Positions 32,923 through 45,299 of a stretch of 64,000 nt of DNA are shown piece by piece. Where the stretch lies: positions 24,950,468 to 25,014,467 of the forward strand of contig CM046299.1 in the NCBI GenBank assembly GCA_025267735.1. Reading direction: 5' to 3'. The first letter of the stretch is position 1. Each line of letters begins with the position of its first letter. The stretch is from Mactra quadrangularis (Eukaryota; Mollusca; Bivalvia; Venerida; Mactridae). A program made the translations under genes and the position numbers. A model generated the notes under the pieces. The model did no database searches and had not been told where the DNA came from. It saw nothing but the letters and a program-made list of their open reading frames with translations.

Positions 32923-33196
32923 TTAGCTGCTCTTTGGGTTCTTTAATTTCATGTTCTGTGGCGGTGGGGGAGCTTTGTACAATCTCAAACGATACAATAA
33001 GTTAGTGAAGGATCCAAGATCAATTTGTCCATCATCATCAGAAGTGGTTTCAATGAAGAATTCTATTTCTTTGGGATCTAATGGACGACCAGTTGCTGTT
33101 TTTAAACTTTTAAGGCCTTCTCTTGCTTCTTCTTTGTCAATTTTCCCACTACCATCGCAGTCTATCTCTTTGAATTTTTCCACGACCTCTTTAGCG
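32923..33196 (-). CDS. EF-hand gene, terminal exon (EF-hands 3 and 4)
   Basis: This begins at acceptor CTTTGTAG and encodes AKEVVEKFKEIDCDGSGKID onward to the stop at 32925..32923. EF-hand 3 is canonical; EF-hand 4 has Ser instead of Glu at loop position 12 and may not bind Ca2+. Confidence 0.9.
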
Positions 33197-36100
33197 CTAC
33201 AAAGAGGATTAGATTGTCTGTGACGGAAATATATTAAATCAAAACAATTAAATATACAAATAGATTATGACATAGTTGACAATTCTTAACTAATGTAATC
33301 GGGCATTGTCTAAAGGTTGCAATATCGGTTAGGTAAAATTCGAAAATTCAAAACTTCGAAATGCTCATTATTCAAATACATTTGTACATGAAACCCTAAA
33401 TAATTATACATTTTCATTTGAAATCGACTATTGAATCTGCACGTTTGAATTCATTTTCCGTATTCCCTTTTCATTTGTCAGAAACGTAACGAATAAAGCT
33501 AGAATATTTATTGACAGAAGGGAGCCTAACCCGGACTTTATAACAAAGGAGCCAGTTGAAACTATGTCCACACTTATGCCGCGAAGTGTTACTAGCTGTT
33601 TTTTCGTAGTCGCACTAAACATGCATTATACTTAACTAAAATCATACACCATACAAAAGTGTTATGTCACTCTACTTATAAACTATTGTATTGTTCCAAT
33701 TCATTAAACTGTCAGTGGTGCATACATTAACCCTACTGATTTAATTGTTCCCTGCAGTACTTCTGTACTCACTATCAATTAAAATAACCAGAGGGGTTAA
33801 TGCATGCCCCACTGACACTTAAATGAATTTTAACAATTTATAAAACATCACGTGATATAGAAATGAAACAAAACTATATAGATTCTAACTTACTGTGTTC
33901 CCATACAGACGTAAAATTGTTGAAATTCCCATATACTCATTTGTCCATTTTTATCTTTATCAAATGTATCAAACATAGTTGAAGCTTGTTCTTCATCAAG
34001 ACCAAATTCTGATTCTAACATATGTACGGCATCTTTCTTCTCTAAATGTCGTACATTGTTATCTATATACTTCTCAAATAAATCAATTATCTCCTTTCTG
34101 AAAAAATAAAGCATAAAACATGAATAATAAACTTCCTTTATGAAGAACCCCTTTATTATAGCAAAATGGTGAGATATTTTGACGATTTTTTAGAAAATTA
34201 TTATTAAATTTGTGAAGAAAAGGGTTCCTGTATTTAGACTACCAAAATTGAGGACCCATTTAGCGGAGCTTTACTGTATAGCTCATATAATTTCGTAAGT
34301 TTTTATACATTGTATTTACATTATATTTTGTCTTTAAAAAATAAATCTTTATTGCGGGGTGTGTTTAGAATTGAGGCCAACGTATTGTGAAATTTCAGTG
34401 CAGAAATAAATTATGTTTTATATGTATGTATATAATTTCTTTTTTTATGGATATCGTCGGTTGTTACGCTTGTTTATTTCTACAGATCAGTTCAATAAAC
34501 ACCTGTGCTTCTCACTTGAAAACATGTTCCATAAAAATTGCATTTGTTAGAGATTATGAATTTTTTACTGATCTATTAAACATACTTGTATTTTTATATA
34601 TAAATATATTTCAGTCTGTCTGATAGACCACCATAGAAGTTATGTTTCAACGGAGTGAGAATGATATTCTTTAGCGCATTTTAACCACAGACTGTGGCAT
34701 TTAAGAACACCCCCCCCCCCCCCCCCCAATAAAAATGTATATATACCCCCTCATCCAAAATTGTGTACATGTACATGGTAATATTTTAGGAGGTATCTTT
34801 CTTGCCGACAGTCTGTAATTTTACCCACAGGTGATTGTAATAAATTTTACTATGATCCAGTCTAATGATACAATACATGTACTATAGAAATTAAACTTTA
34901 GCGTGGTAAGCGGCCTTGCATAATTATACAAGTTCTAGTAAACGCTTTATACATTTTGTAAATACATAAACCCGTGGTTTCAGTACATGTACCTTTTCTC
35001 TAAGTATGATTTATTAGTGAAAATAATTATAAGCATTTCTTTTTCGATGAGTAAAGTGATCGCTGGGTGTTAATGGCCAAGTAATCAACTTTTCTTTCAT
35101 TATACATACAGTCTAGCTTAATCCGAGCCTAATCTAACGGGAGCCTATAGAGAGAAGAGAAGTATCAAGCATTTTGTGAGAGCAGAAAACATCATTGCTG
35201 AAACTTCAACATTATGGTATAAAGTATTTGTTTGTAGAATAATCTAGGGAATCTCAACTCTGACAAATCTGGAATCTCTAGCATTGCATTCCAAACGGTT
35301 TTCATGGGCACGAACAGTCACCTTCAGTTTTCTATATAAATAAAACCTGACTCTAGATTCCAGAACCTATGAATTCCTTACTCATATACTGAATCAATAT
35401 AACATGTCATGGAACATTTTGCAGCGATTTCAAGAGTTCCGTGGGTGATGAGTAAAAGAAGAGTTTTTCACCTGGCGAAAGAATCTCATAAATACCAGCA
35501 ATGTCTCATATTTCTTTTTAATTTGGACGAAAGCAATTCAATTTTCTAACCTCAATGCTATAGATCGATCAAATCGGTGTACTGATACAAAAACATATAC
35601 AATTTGGCAAGAACTATAGACGTTCTTGCAGGCCATTGCTGTGCAATAACCTTATGACCTCCGACGAATGGAAAATGAAATACATTGTATTTGAACAGTC
35701 AGGATACAGCCCAAGCGAAATATCGTAAAATTTTACGGAGTAGCAATAATTATTATCCGTAAAATAAAGAACAAAGTCATGAATGAAGCATTGATGGTCA
35801 AATCAAGGTCTTTGTTCATAACATGACTCATTAAGTCTACTCTGAAGAATAATTACTTTGTATTCATCTAGATACATAACTAGCCTGCTTGGCTGTATGT
35901 TAAGCAAACTAATACATATGTTTTACATTAAGCCAAACTCGTTAATTGATTGCTCTACATTCCAAAGTTGAGTATATTTAATGTGTCCCTAACACGTACT
36001 GGTATAATAAGCCATTTATAACAATGTAATATGATTTAACCTGGCATTTATTGTAATTACATTGTAACATAGAAATAACATTGTCTAAGAATCTAACATA

Positions 36101-36613
36101 CGCCGAAAATTATTTTATTTCATTACGCTCGAACGAAACAGTTAGACTTTCATTATCTGATGGAATTTGTAAGCATGAACTAACATTCCTTCGGAGACAA
36201 TACTAGGGTCTGTTTCTGTATGAGAAATGTCCTTATTATGTATAGAGAGATATAGATATAGAAACAATGTATATACTTATAGGATTCATGTACGAAGGTG
36301 TTAAGTGAATTCAAGTGTTGAAATAAAATATTAAAAATAAAGGGTATAAATAGTCCAGAATTTCTCAGAATAGCAATTTAAATGTTTATGTAGCAGTTGT
36401 TCCATGTATGAAGCCTGTTATTTAAGATATAAAATACGGCCAGATGTTAAAACAACACAATTGCACCGTTGTGGTACTAACTATGTTGCGTTGTTCTGAA
36501 TGGTCAAGAAAATGAATGGAATTTAGGTAAAGATAAAAAGTTTTAGTGAAATACTTACGGGATTTTACGGTTCATAACTCCACGCATCATCTTGAATGTT
36601 TTCTTTGTGACTC
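32923..36613 (-). CDS. EF-hand calcium-binding protein, 3' three exons
   Basis: Exons 36613..36559, 34097..33894 and 33196..32923 join in phase through GT..AG sites. About 177 residues are visible, from GVTKKTFKMMRGVMNRKIP to LKNPKSS. Four EF-hand units can be seen. Unit one is degenerate (YIDNNVRHLEKKDAVHML). Unit two has a full loop DKDKNGQMSIWE and unit three DCDGSGKIDKEE. Unit four (TSDDDGQIDLGS) lacks the final acidic residue. The tail YKAPPPPQNM is proline-rich. The first visible exon has a good acceptor (TTTGTTTCAG), so at least one upstream exon, perhaps with the start codon, was not found. It is a likely Ca2+ sensor or buffer of the calmodulin superfamily; I do not recognise the subfamily. 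The last exon and 3' flank have been tandemly duplicated just downstream. Confidence 0.85.
33711..33816. mobile_element. Short MITE, GTCAGTGG ends
   Basis: The left gtcagtggtgcatacattaa and right ttaatgcatgccccactgac are inverted repeats. The element is 106 bases and lies in the EF-hand intron. A solo end (gtcagtggtgcatgaattaa) lies at about 25379 in a PTER intron. Confidence 0.85.
33894..34097 (-). CDS. EF-hand gene, middle exon (EF-hands 1 and 2)
   Basis: This encodes KEIIDLFEKYIDNN through QQFYVCMGT. It holds a degenerate first EF-hand and the canonical loop DKDKNGQMSIWE. The acceptor is TTTTTTCAG and the donor CA/GTAAGT. Confidence 0.9.
34139..34281. mobile_element. ACAGTAAAG-family MITE, left-truncated
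   Basis: Only the right terminus (cggagctttactgta) and nearby gaggaccca-like sequence match the family at 14217..14390. The left terminus is not recognisable. Confidence 0.5.
34282..36558. other. EF-hand intron, mostly unremarkable
   Basis: This is AT-rich intronic sequence. A run of about 20 C bases lies at 34708..34728. No exon with supporting splice sites was found. Confidence 0.4.
36559..36613 (-). CDS. EF-hand gene, first visible exon
   Basis: Fifty-five bases encode VTKKTFKMMRGVMNRKI plus two bases of Pro. The acceptor is TTTGTTTCAG and the donor GTAAGT. It is recognised by splice sites and phase fit to the next exon (CC|A gives Pro), since it is too short to stand alone. Two in-frame ATG codons here could serve as starts if the upstream exon is untranslated. 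Confidence 0.7.
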
Positions 36614-39600
36614 CTGAAACAAATAATACATTGTACGTTTAGTATGTTATATATCAATACTGGAAAATATTATAGTCGAAATTTAAAGTTCTTACAACAT
36701 TTGTAATTTCGCTCAAACTCGTATTTGAACAAATCTGTCTATGTCTTGTACTCCATAAAGAGCATTACATTTTTTGAACAATTGAAATACAATTCATACA
36801 TTTATAATTTTCATCAATTTCATATTTGCTCGGTTATACATTTCAAAATCAACCATTTTACAACTTTTAAAGTTGCATTTTTTCGAAGTATTTTTACCCA
36901 GCCTGATGCCAGCTCGAAAATTGTAATTCTACTGCATATACCCTTTTTACTAAATAATATAATTGGTATCCATAGAAACACTGGCGATAACATTCCCCCA
37001 TCAAAGCTTGAAGTGTTTACAAAATTGTAGCCTTTTATATTTAAAAATATATGTATATGTGATCAACTCACCGTAAGCTTCAATTAAAAAAATATAGCCA
37101 TAATGTTGAGTTGAGCGGATACATTCATGAACAATATTACTAAGAAATTCTTTTCGAGATATGATATGATAATGAAAACATGAACATGATACTCTAGAGT
37201 AAAAGTCTATATGAGAAATAAATCAATGAGTCATAGACAACCCACTCCTAAAGTCGAACAGAACCAAGTTCCTAAATTCCTTTCACCTGAAACCAAAAAA
37301 CCACAGCCTCTATCAGAGATCCTTCAACATATTATCTATATATCACCTGGCTTTCATCCATACTTTATTCAAGGAAAATCTTAAGAATCAATTAAAATAA
37401 ACTAAAATCTCTAAAATCTCCCTATATTTGTTGTTTATATTTACATCTTAAATATTTTCATCGTACATTATGCTTATCTTGGTGCATACAGCCAACAACG
37501 CACTCTTTATGAGTTTATTATGATTCACTACCGGTGCGTTGGAAGGTAAATTCTTTCAAATTTGATAAAATTCCAGTCTCGCCTACTTTTTTCTTGGAAT
37601 GAATAACCTGTTCCAGTGATTAATTCTTACTTTGAAAACAGCTTAGAGTTCAGTGTACACTTAGACTGAATTTAATATCTAATCACGTAAATAAATAGCT
37701 TGCTAAAAGTCATTCATTATTAGATTTTCCAAGCTTCAGAGCTTTTAATAAGCTTGCTAAAGGCTACTCTGCTTAATTAGATTTTCCAAGTCTTAAAGCT
37801 TTTAATTCAAGAAAAGCATTGCCAAAAACATTAGACGGTTTACAAATATACTTTAAATTATACATGTACATGTATATACATAACTTGTGAAAGTTTATCC
37901 GTAAAAGCCATTTCGTTTGGCCATTTTGACATTATTATTTTCAAAAATTCAACTTAGTATCGTATCGATACAAACATCTGTTCATACAATTGGCACCAAT
38001 GAAACGTGTTATAATTCACAGGCTGTCGACATGAAAGACTTATTCCCATTTTTTAAATAAATACTGTATAGTATTGTGTTTTGTTTCTTGGGATGGACTC
38101 TTTAAAACCAACAGCCAGAGATAGAATTAGAAACAAGTGTTTTTCACTGCAAAATACGTTCGTCTGATCTAGTGCAAAGATAACATTTTCAGCGAGACAA
38201 AGAGACTATTCTACGATTGGTGGCTAGAACAAGACAAAATTGTCAAAAACATCATTCTTATTTTAGTATTAAAATAAATTGATGTTATAACGATAAGTAC
38301 ATAGTGAATTCTGATCAAAATTGTTTACCGTGATTTAAAACAAAAGAGTAGTGTCCAATATTATTCCGAAGGGAATATATGAGTACATGTTATTATACAT
38401 GTACATAATTTATTCATTGAGCTTTTTATTACATAAATAAAACGAAAGCGAAAATAGTCATTTACGCACCAAGATGTGTGCATGACCACATCAATGATAA
38501 TTAAAAGAGGATTTTAAATACATGTACTCAAACAAACAGAAACAATATCACTCACTTATAAATACACATTTAACAATGTTTTAGCGTCATGAAAAATGAA
38601 TTTAATATTATTTTACTCGCTAACAACGATTAACCAAGAATAAACAACAAAGACACTACATTGTATATCTGTAATTCAAAAGGGTCAAATACCCAAACAA
38701 CTTGAAACAATAAAACAATTCTATTTTTACAAATTTAGCGTCATAAAAATGAAGTTGTCACAGAACAAAAAAATCATAAATATAATGAAATACAAAGAGA
38801 CTTTTGACTTTAAGTATACACTAACAAATTGAAACTACGAAACTATCATACTTTTAGATTTAACAATATCATAGCGTCGTACAATAAATTTGACATTTTA
38901 TTATTCAGGAACGAAAAATCAAAGAATAAAATATAAAGAAACTATTATTCAAAAGAGTACTTACTTTACTATAAAATAACAAAATATCCGTTAAACGGTA
39001 ATCTATTTTCTTTCAGACGGTTATGTAACTGTTGCTGCTATTTTAGCTTTGTTGTTACTTCAAGCAAATCTGGACAATTTATACTTTTTTCTGATGTTGG
39101 TCTCTTACTCACAATTCTAATTTTAATCACTCTTATTCTAGAACTTTTGATTGGTTCATCGGTGTACTCTTTCAGCGCAGAATTTACAGGTACCAGTATG
39201 TAGTTTTTTTCATGATAAGTTGGTTCCTGGCTTAGTTTCTCAGAATTTATTGTACAGGTACCAATACCTAGTAAGTATTTACCAACCTAAAAGTTGTTTA
39301 CTTTTAAGACGTAAATATTTACGTACGGTCAGATTTTTTCCAAGATGTCGTACAAATGGTCTGTGACTACGTAACCTCAGGATTATATCAAACATCAAAA
39401 TGACGCTTTGGCAATTAAAAAAACACTATTGATGTAACATTCAGAAGTTTTTTTCTTGCTCTACATGGAATGTCGCCCTTTATTTTTTGTTAAAAGTTGT
39501 CGCACGTTTAAAATCAGAAGCAACATAAGCCCTTGTCCGATTGACCATGACAAACAGATTTTCATTCTATGTTTTATCTCTAACAGCCAAACATTTTTAT

Positions 39601-41985
39601 TTATAACATGGGGATTGGGGATGTATTAAGGGCCCTTTAAAGGTGATGTTTCGACACCTTTGGGGAAATGTCTGGTTAACAGAGGCGTTATGTTACACTG
39701 TTCAGGACATGTCCGGCTAATAGTAGCATCATGGTGTACTATTCAGGACACCAACGTTCAATATAATATAAATAAAAACAAATGTAAAGTAAAATTAGTG
39801 ATAAAAATGTAATATTAAGTAGAATCATGAACTGAGAAAGATGTAGGTCCAAATAATATGAAATAATTTATAAAAGCGCAATATAAAAAAAATTAAATAC
39901 ACTTACACACTATACTACATCATGTGTGATAAATTTTATTTTGTTTTGTGTTATTGTATATACATTATGTATTTTTGGTGGAGGGTTTTTACTTATTTAT
40001 TTTTTATAATATATCTTTTTGTACAACGCCATTGAATATGTAATATAGAAATAGGCGTTTAATCAAATGAAAAAGTTTAAGTTTAAATGATTTTAACACA
40101 ATTAAGTGGTGGGTCAATACCAAGAAAAAATTGAATTACTGTATTTAATCTATCTTTGGCGACTTTCTGTCACAATAAAAATTACATTCTTGTATAGTTC
40201 CGTTTTATCAACATGACACAACTAGAATAATGAATGTGTTATTATTCAACTTCTTTGCATTGATGCTACAAAGCCGTCACAATTTGAACTGTTTCTATTG
40301 CTATCGCTTAATTCTGCTGTTTACTCGTGTATTAAAAGGACTGAATTAGTTGGAAAGGAATGATAGTTGACTTAGGTTTGATATCAACGTGTATAATTAT
40401 ATACATATTGTTTTGTAATAGAACTGTTTAATAAAATGTCTTCATAAAAGTTTAATCTAATTTGAATGACAAACACTTCTCAACAAATTGATTGCTTCCA
40501 GAGGACATTTTGTGACACACCTTCACAAGTACATACGGTATGAACCAATCAAACAGAACTACATAATTTACCGCCGGCCTGAAAGCCGGTGGTATATTGG
40601 AGTCGTCAGAATCTGATGACCATGGTAGGAGCTGTTCATGATTTCTTTTACTTGCGTCCTCCTTTTTTATTTACAAATGTTGACAGTGCTAAATTGTAAT
40701 AATTTTTATTTTTGTAGTACTGCAATACAAATTTCTTCTTTTTGGGGGCATTTTAAAGAACATGTTATCCTTTATTTATATCTTAATACATTTTAAAATA
40801 TTTGCTCCCCTAAATTGAGGTTCAGGCTAAAAACCACACGTACCGACAATTTTAGATCGGGTTTATCGTAAACGAGCACAAAATGCATGATGTAAAAGTT
40901 AATCATTTGTTATATGAATGGAATTGATTCAACCAGTCAATGGTAGAATATCTTACTCTAAGAGAGAATATACGGTAAGGTTATAAAAGTTATAATACTG
41001 ATATAATGTTAGCTGTATGATTGGTATGGACATTGATAATATTCCTAGCTGATTCAAGAAAGGTGTGCTTTGTTTAGGATTGTATACAATGACTCACCTG
41101 TTTACTACATTCAGAAAACATACCAAAAATCTTGTGATAAGACAAGCAAAAAATGTAGTGATTGACAGAATAAGTCAGTAAAAACATTGTTAGGGTACTC
41201 TATAATGAAATATTAGTATTAGCGAGTAGATTATCCTTAGAATTATTTTTACATAATTAAGGATTTTGAGATAAAAAAATCTAAGGGAGTGTAAGAACAC
41301 GAGTTTCGGGTGTATTCTTTGTTAACAACAATCGGATATTTTCATTATTTCATTATCCTCGACTAACGATTATAATGTCAATGTAATTTAGTAAACTAAT
41401 TATGAACAGTAATTATTGAGTCTGATTCACTTATGTTAATTATTATCTTTTCACAAAACGATGAAAAGATAAAAATAATTACAATATTATAGTATTATGA
41501 ATGAAACATTCAATTTTGTTGAGAGTATGGATAGACATAGACATGTCTATGGTATGGATACACAACTCACTTCGGTGTAAAATCACTCCATTTCCTAGGT
41601 GATAGACTCAACTTCTTGTTAAAGCAGTAAAGATGTTAAGCAGTAAAGTCACATTAACTAAGTTTTGGTAGAAAGAGTGCGAGCCCACCACAGTTTCTCT
41701 TAGGGTGTATGTACCCCTAGGCCATTACAGGGATACCCGTTCAATCTATGGTTTTAATTTTAAAGTAAAAACTCGTGCTTTTTATACAAATAATTTCAAC
41801 CCGGAAGTGGACACGAGTGGTATAAATCTAAATTGTGAGAAATTGTTCCATAATAGGGATTATATCAATAATTAGATATGAACTTAACAATATGATGATG
41901 ACTACACATGTCTGTACTATATCATCAAAATGCATGGTTTCATACTTTTTTCTCATTTTAATTATTATTTGACACCGTCTGGTGA
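36614..41985. other. Long gene-free stretch with minor repeats
   Basis: No coding exon was recognised, although an upstream EF-hand exon could lie here. Minor repeats occur. Two direct copies of a ~54-base unit begin gcttgctaaa at 37698 and 37752. Two ~41-base units begin tgtcyggytaa at 39668 and 39709. There is a GC-rich hairpin (ccggc..gccgg) at about 40572..40590. Near 38583, 38747 and 38871, tagcgtc recurs in a loose AT-rich repeat. Confidence 0.4.
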
Positions 41986-42123
41986 GCTCAGACCACCAGA
42001 GCTTGACATTCTGTATCGCAATTTGAAAATTCTCTCCAAGTAATAATAAAAACTAGTTTTTGTTTTTAGAAGGAGGATTCTTTTCAAACTGCGATACAGA
42101 ATGTCAAGCTCCTGTGCTCAGAC
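41986..42123. mobile_element. Hairpin MITE with candidate 8-base duplication
   Basis: The arms gagcttgacattctgtatcg and cgatacagaatgtcaagctc pair around a central AT stretch. The word gctcagac flanks it at 41986..41993 and 42116..42123. The right flank continues as ggatcagtggttcaattcct, a B-box-like SINE piece, so the MITE may have landed in a SINE. Confidence 0.7.
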
Positions 42124-42534
42124 AGCTTTCAAATACAAGGATCAGTGGTTCAATTCCTGAGGGAAACATATCTTCGTTGAGTTTGGTCGTAAAGTATTTT
42201 CCACGACTAAATTCTCGACTTATTCTGTATCAAGCAGAATAGTTGTCAGCCGCCGGCAATTACATGTATGCGCTATGTTAAAAGCCAAGATCCGGAGATC
42301 CAGAATAAGGCGACAAATCCCCGCGATGTGATAGAGAAATTTGAAGAAAAGCAGCGTAAAGTACTTAGACATTTCATTACGTTTATTAGCAGTAACAAGT
42401 GAAAACCAACTGTTATCTAGAATAAAACATTAAGTATGTAATAACCGTAAATATCGTTGTTCTTGGCATGTTCTATTTAGTCTACTGTTTTACAACATTT
42501 TTGAGACAAATATGTTACGTGTTGTTATCAGCAC

Positions 42535-43507
42535 AGGCGGCTGGCATGGTCCCGAATCAAAAACACTTAATATTATATATATATATATATGTTACAGGGA
42601 ATGTGTGTTACCAGGGATTTCACATAATCCGTTATGCATTTTTCAAGACAAAAACAACAGTATGATGAGCAATAGGGTTTAGGGATTAAACGATTCGATT
42701 CGATGTCAATTTTTATCTCAGTTACAATTCGATTATTTTCGATTCGATTTTATTTTCAATTAAAACTGAATATATTTGGTTAAATTATGGGTTGAAGGCA
42801 TATATTGTGTAACATTTTCTTTTTTCAATGTATACTGGTAAACTGTTATTCATTTTAAATCTGACATCTGTAAGTTATTTTAACAAGAACCAGGGGTCCA
42901 TATTATCAAAGCTCTTACGACGGATTTCTGTCGTAAACTGCACTATATTGTAAAGCTAAATTATCGTAAGACTTTTGATAATATGCTGCCCTGGAGTCTA
43001 GTAATACAGCTAATTAAGTTCTGAATAACCCTTTACCTCATATAGTTAACTACATAAATTATTTATTTAAATGATAAAATTAAGCATATATATTTGAATA
43101 AAGGCAAAGAACGACGTTTTCACATAAATAATGGAATTAGAGAATAAAAATAACAATAACAGTCATCAAAGGTGTTGGTTGTAATTAATGGATTACAAAA
43201 AAGTGTGTAATTTATTCTCTCGTTTTGTAACAAATAGATTCTCATTATATATTGTTCAATGCTTCATCGTTAATCAACACGATTTGTATCAGGGAATCAA
43301 GTCAGGGAATATGTGTAAAAATGAAATAAAATTTTAGGGATATCATGTTATCCCTAGCAAAATCAGGGATTTCACGTATTCCATAAAATCCCCAGGGATT
43401 ACGTGAATTCCCTGACTTGGTTAGGGATTACGTGAAATCCCTGGTTACACACATTTCCTGTAACATATACATGTAGTGTTTCTGATTCTGGAACGTGCTG
43501 ACCGCCT
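42535..43507. mobile_element. ~1-kb element with long inverted termini
   Basis: The left end aggcggctggcatggtcccg, then gttacagggaatgtgtgtta and ccagggatttcacataatcc, is inverted at 43400..43507 with scattered changes, giving about 85-90 paired bases. Inside are a nested CCAGGG MITE and a cluster of agggat/atccct words at 43322..43442. No transposase was recognised. Confidence 0.75.
42890..42993. mobile_element. Short MITE nested in the 1-kb element
   Basis: The left ccaggggtccatattatcaa and right ttgataatatgctgccctgg are inverted with few changes, and cttacga / tcgtaag pair further in. The element is about 104 bases and non-coding. Confidence 0.75.
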
Positions 43508-44029
43508 TTGTTGTCAGTCACCATTTTCAGACTATTGACTTTTCTGTGAAACTTTTAAATGTTAATTTATAAATTTTGTGAATCTAAAGTGCGGCGCAAT
43601 ATGTTTTGTATATCAAATATGGGCGTACACGTTTTAAACTTTAATATCATATTTTAATCTGTTAGTCCGTGCGTCAACAAACATATATACCAGATGTTAT
43701 TTAATACCGATTGCAATCTCCATGAGACTTTCTGAAGTCTTCCGAAGCGTTCCAATTGATTTTTTATAATGAGACATTTTGAAACTTTTAGCATAAACAA
43801 ATTATTTTTCATTTTACAGATGTAATCTTTACATGTATTTCAGGAAGTATAGTAAATAAATATTAACCTGACGTTGGTACCCTCATTGTAATAATTTCAC
43901 GCTTCATTGTCTGTCTATTTATACCTTCGGTAGATTCCGCGTATCATTCATACGAAGAAGCACGTGTTAACTGATCATGTACTTCATATAGTATGTAATT
44001 GTTTGTGAGTTATAAGGAATGACTCTATA

Positions 44030-44112
44030 GCGCCGATGATACCGAGATGGACTGTGAACTACTGTAGTTAAGTAGGTGTTGGTTCGAGCCCAATCATGCG
44101 CAATTCTTTTTC
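44030..44112 (+). mobile_element. tRNA-like SINE head
   Basis: The segment tatagcgccgatgataccga (A-box-like) and gttggttcgagcccaatca (B box) have tRNA-like spacing. No acceptor stem is visible and no shared body follows. Confidence 0.55.
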
Positions 44113-45299
44113 ATTTTTTAATATTTGTACAAACAAAATATTGTTAAAATTGTCCAAAAAATGTGTTATTTCATACACTCTTTTATTTTTTGTATTTTTA
44201 TTCATCTATAATTTAAGTTTTATTATTTTGTAATTAGATCCAATTACATTTGATTTATTACATCAATTGCACGACACAATACAGAAATACAATAAATATC
44301 AATTATCATCTTCGCTGCAATCAGATGAGTCGTGTCGCCAGCTCATATTTTAAATAAAACACAATGCACGACAAAATAGTCGAATATATGTATACTTTAA
44401 ACGGTACGATGTATTGCCCTTTACTCACTTCAATTTTTAACTGGCGACTCGTTCAACTGTGTCAGAAATAACGGAGATTATCGAGTCAGTCCGACATTTC
44501 TCGATGGGAGGCCGATTATTGATTTATACCGCGTCATCTCGATTTTATTTTATTCTGCATAAGGCCACACCAAATTGATTACTTGTTCTTCGGATTTTTT
44601 TGGAAAAAAAAATGGGGCGAGCGAGCGAAAAAAAAATTAAAATATTTTTTTTTTACTTTTGAATTAAACCAAAGGCGAGCGAATTAAAAAAAATAAAAAA
44701 AATTTTTTTCCCTTTTACATAAAATCTTAAGCGAGCGAATAAAAAAAATAAGCGACAAAATAAGAAATCGCAACAAAAGTTAAGTCGCGACAAAAAATTT
44801 AGTCGCAACGTAGATCGACGTCGGTTCTGTACGTCACTAAGCATTGAATCTATTCTAGCTGTCCTATTCATTTGACTGTTGCGTTGTAAACGAACAATCA
44901 GATTTGTAGATTTAAAACGCTAGAAAATACGATTTTCGCTGATTGAATTTTGACGCGACGATAGCGCATCTGTTTTAATTATTATGCGACGATTGGCTCT
45001 TGCGCGACAAGGGCACGTTATTGGCAGAATCATAAAAAACAAAACAAATAAATTAATACTTGTTGATAATACGATCAAGGGTTAAAAACCCCAAACAATA
45101 AGGCCTATCAGACTAAATGTTATTACGTTTAAAACTGTGAAATTTTCACAATTATTTAGCATTTATTGTGATAATTATCCTACTTACCGCTAAATTTTAA
45201 TTACCCATAGCAAACTTGATGTGTAAGACTGTTAGCTTCGTTCAAAATAGAAAGTGCAATGTGACCTCCCAATGATTACCTTGCTTCAAGCAGATAATA
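44113..45299. other. Low-complexity gene-free stretch
   Basis: From 44560 to 44830 runs of A and T alternate with gcgagcga and agtcgcgac words, giving a patchy simple-sequence region. No gene was recognised between here and the 330-base satellite. Confidence 0.45.

Noticed and set aside
34708..34728. Run of about 20 C bases as a structural signal
   Set aside because: It is a simple homopolymer in an intron and could be a sequencing or assembly length artefact.
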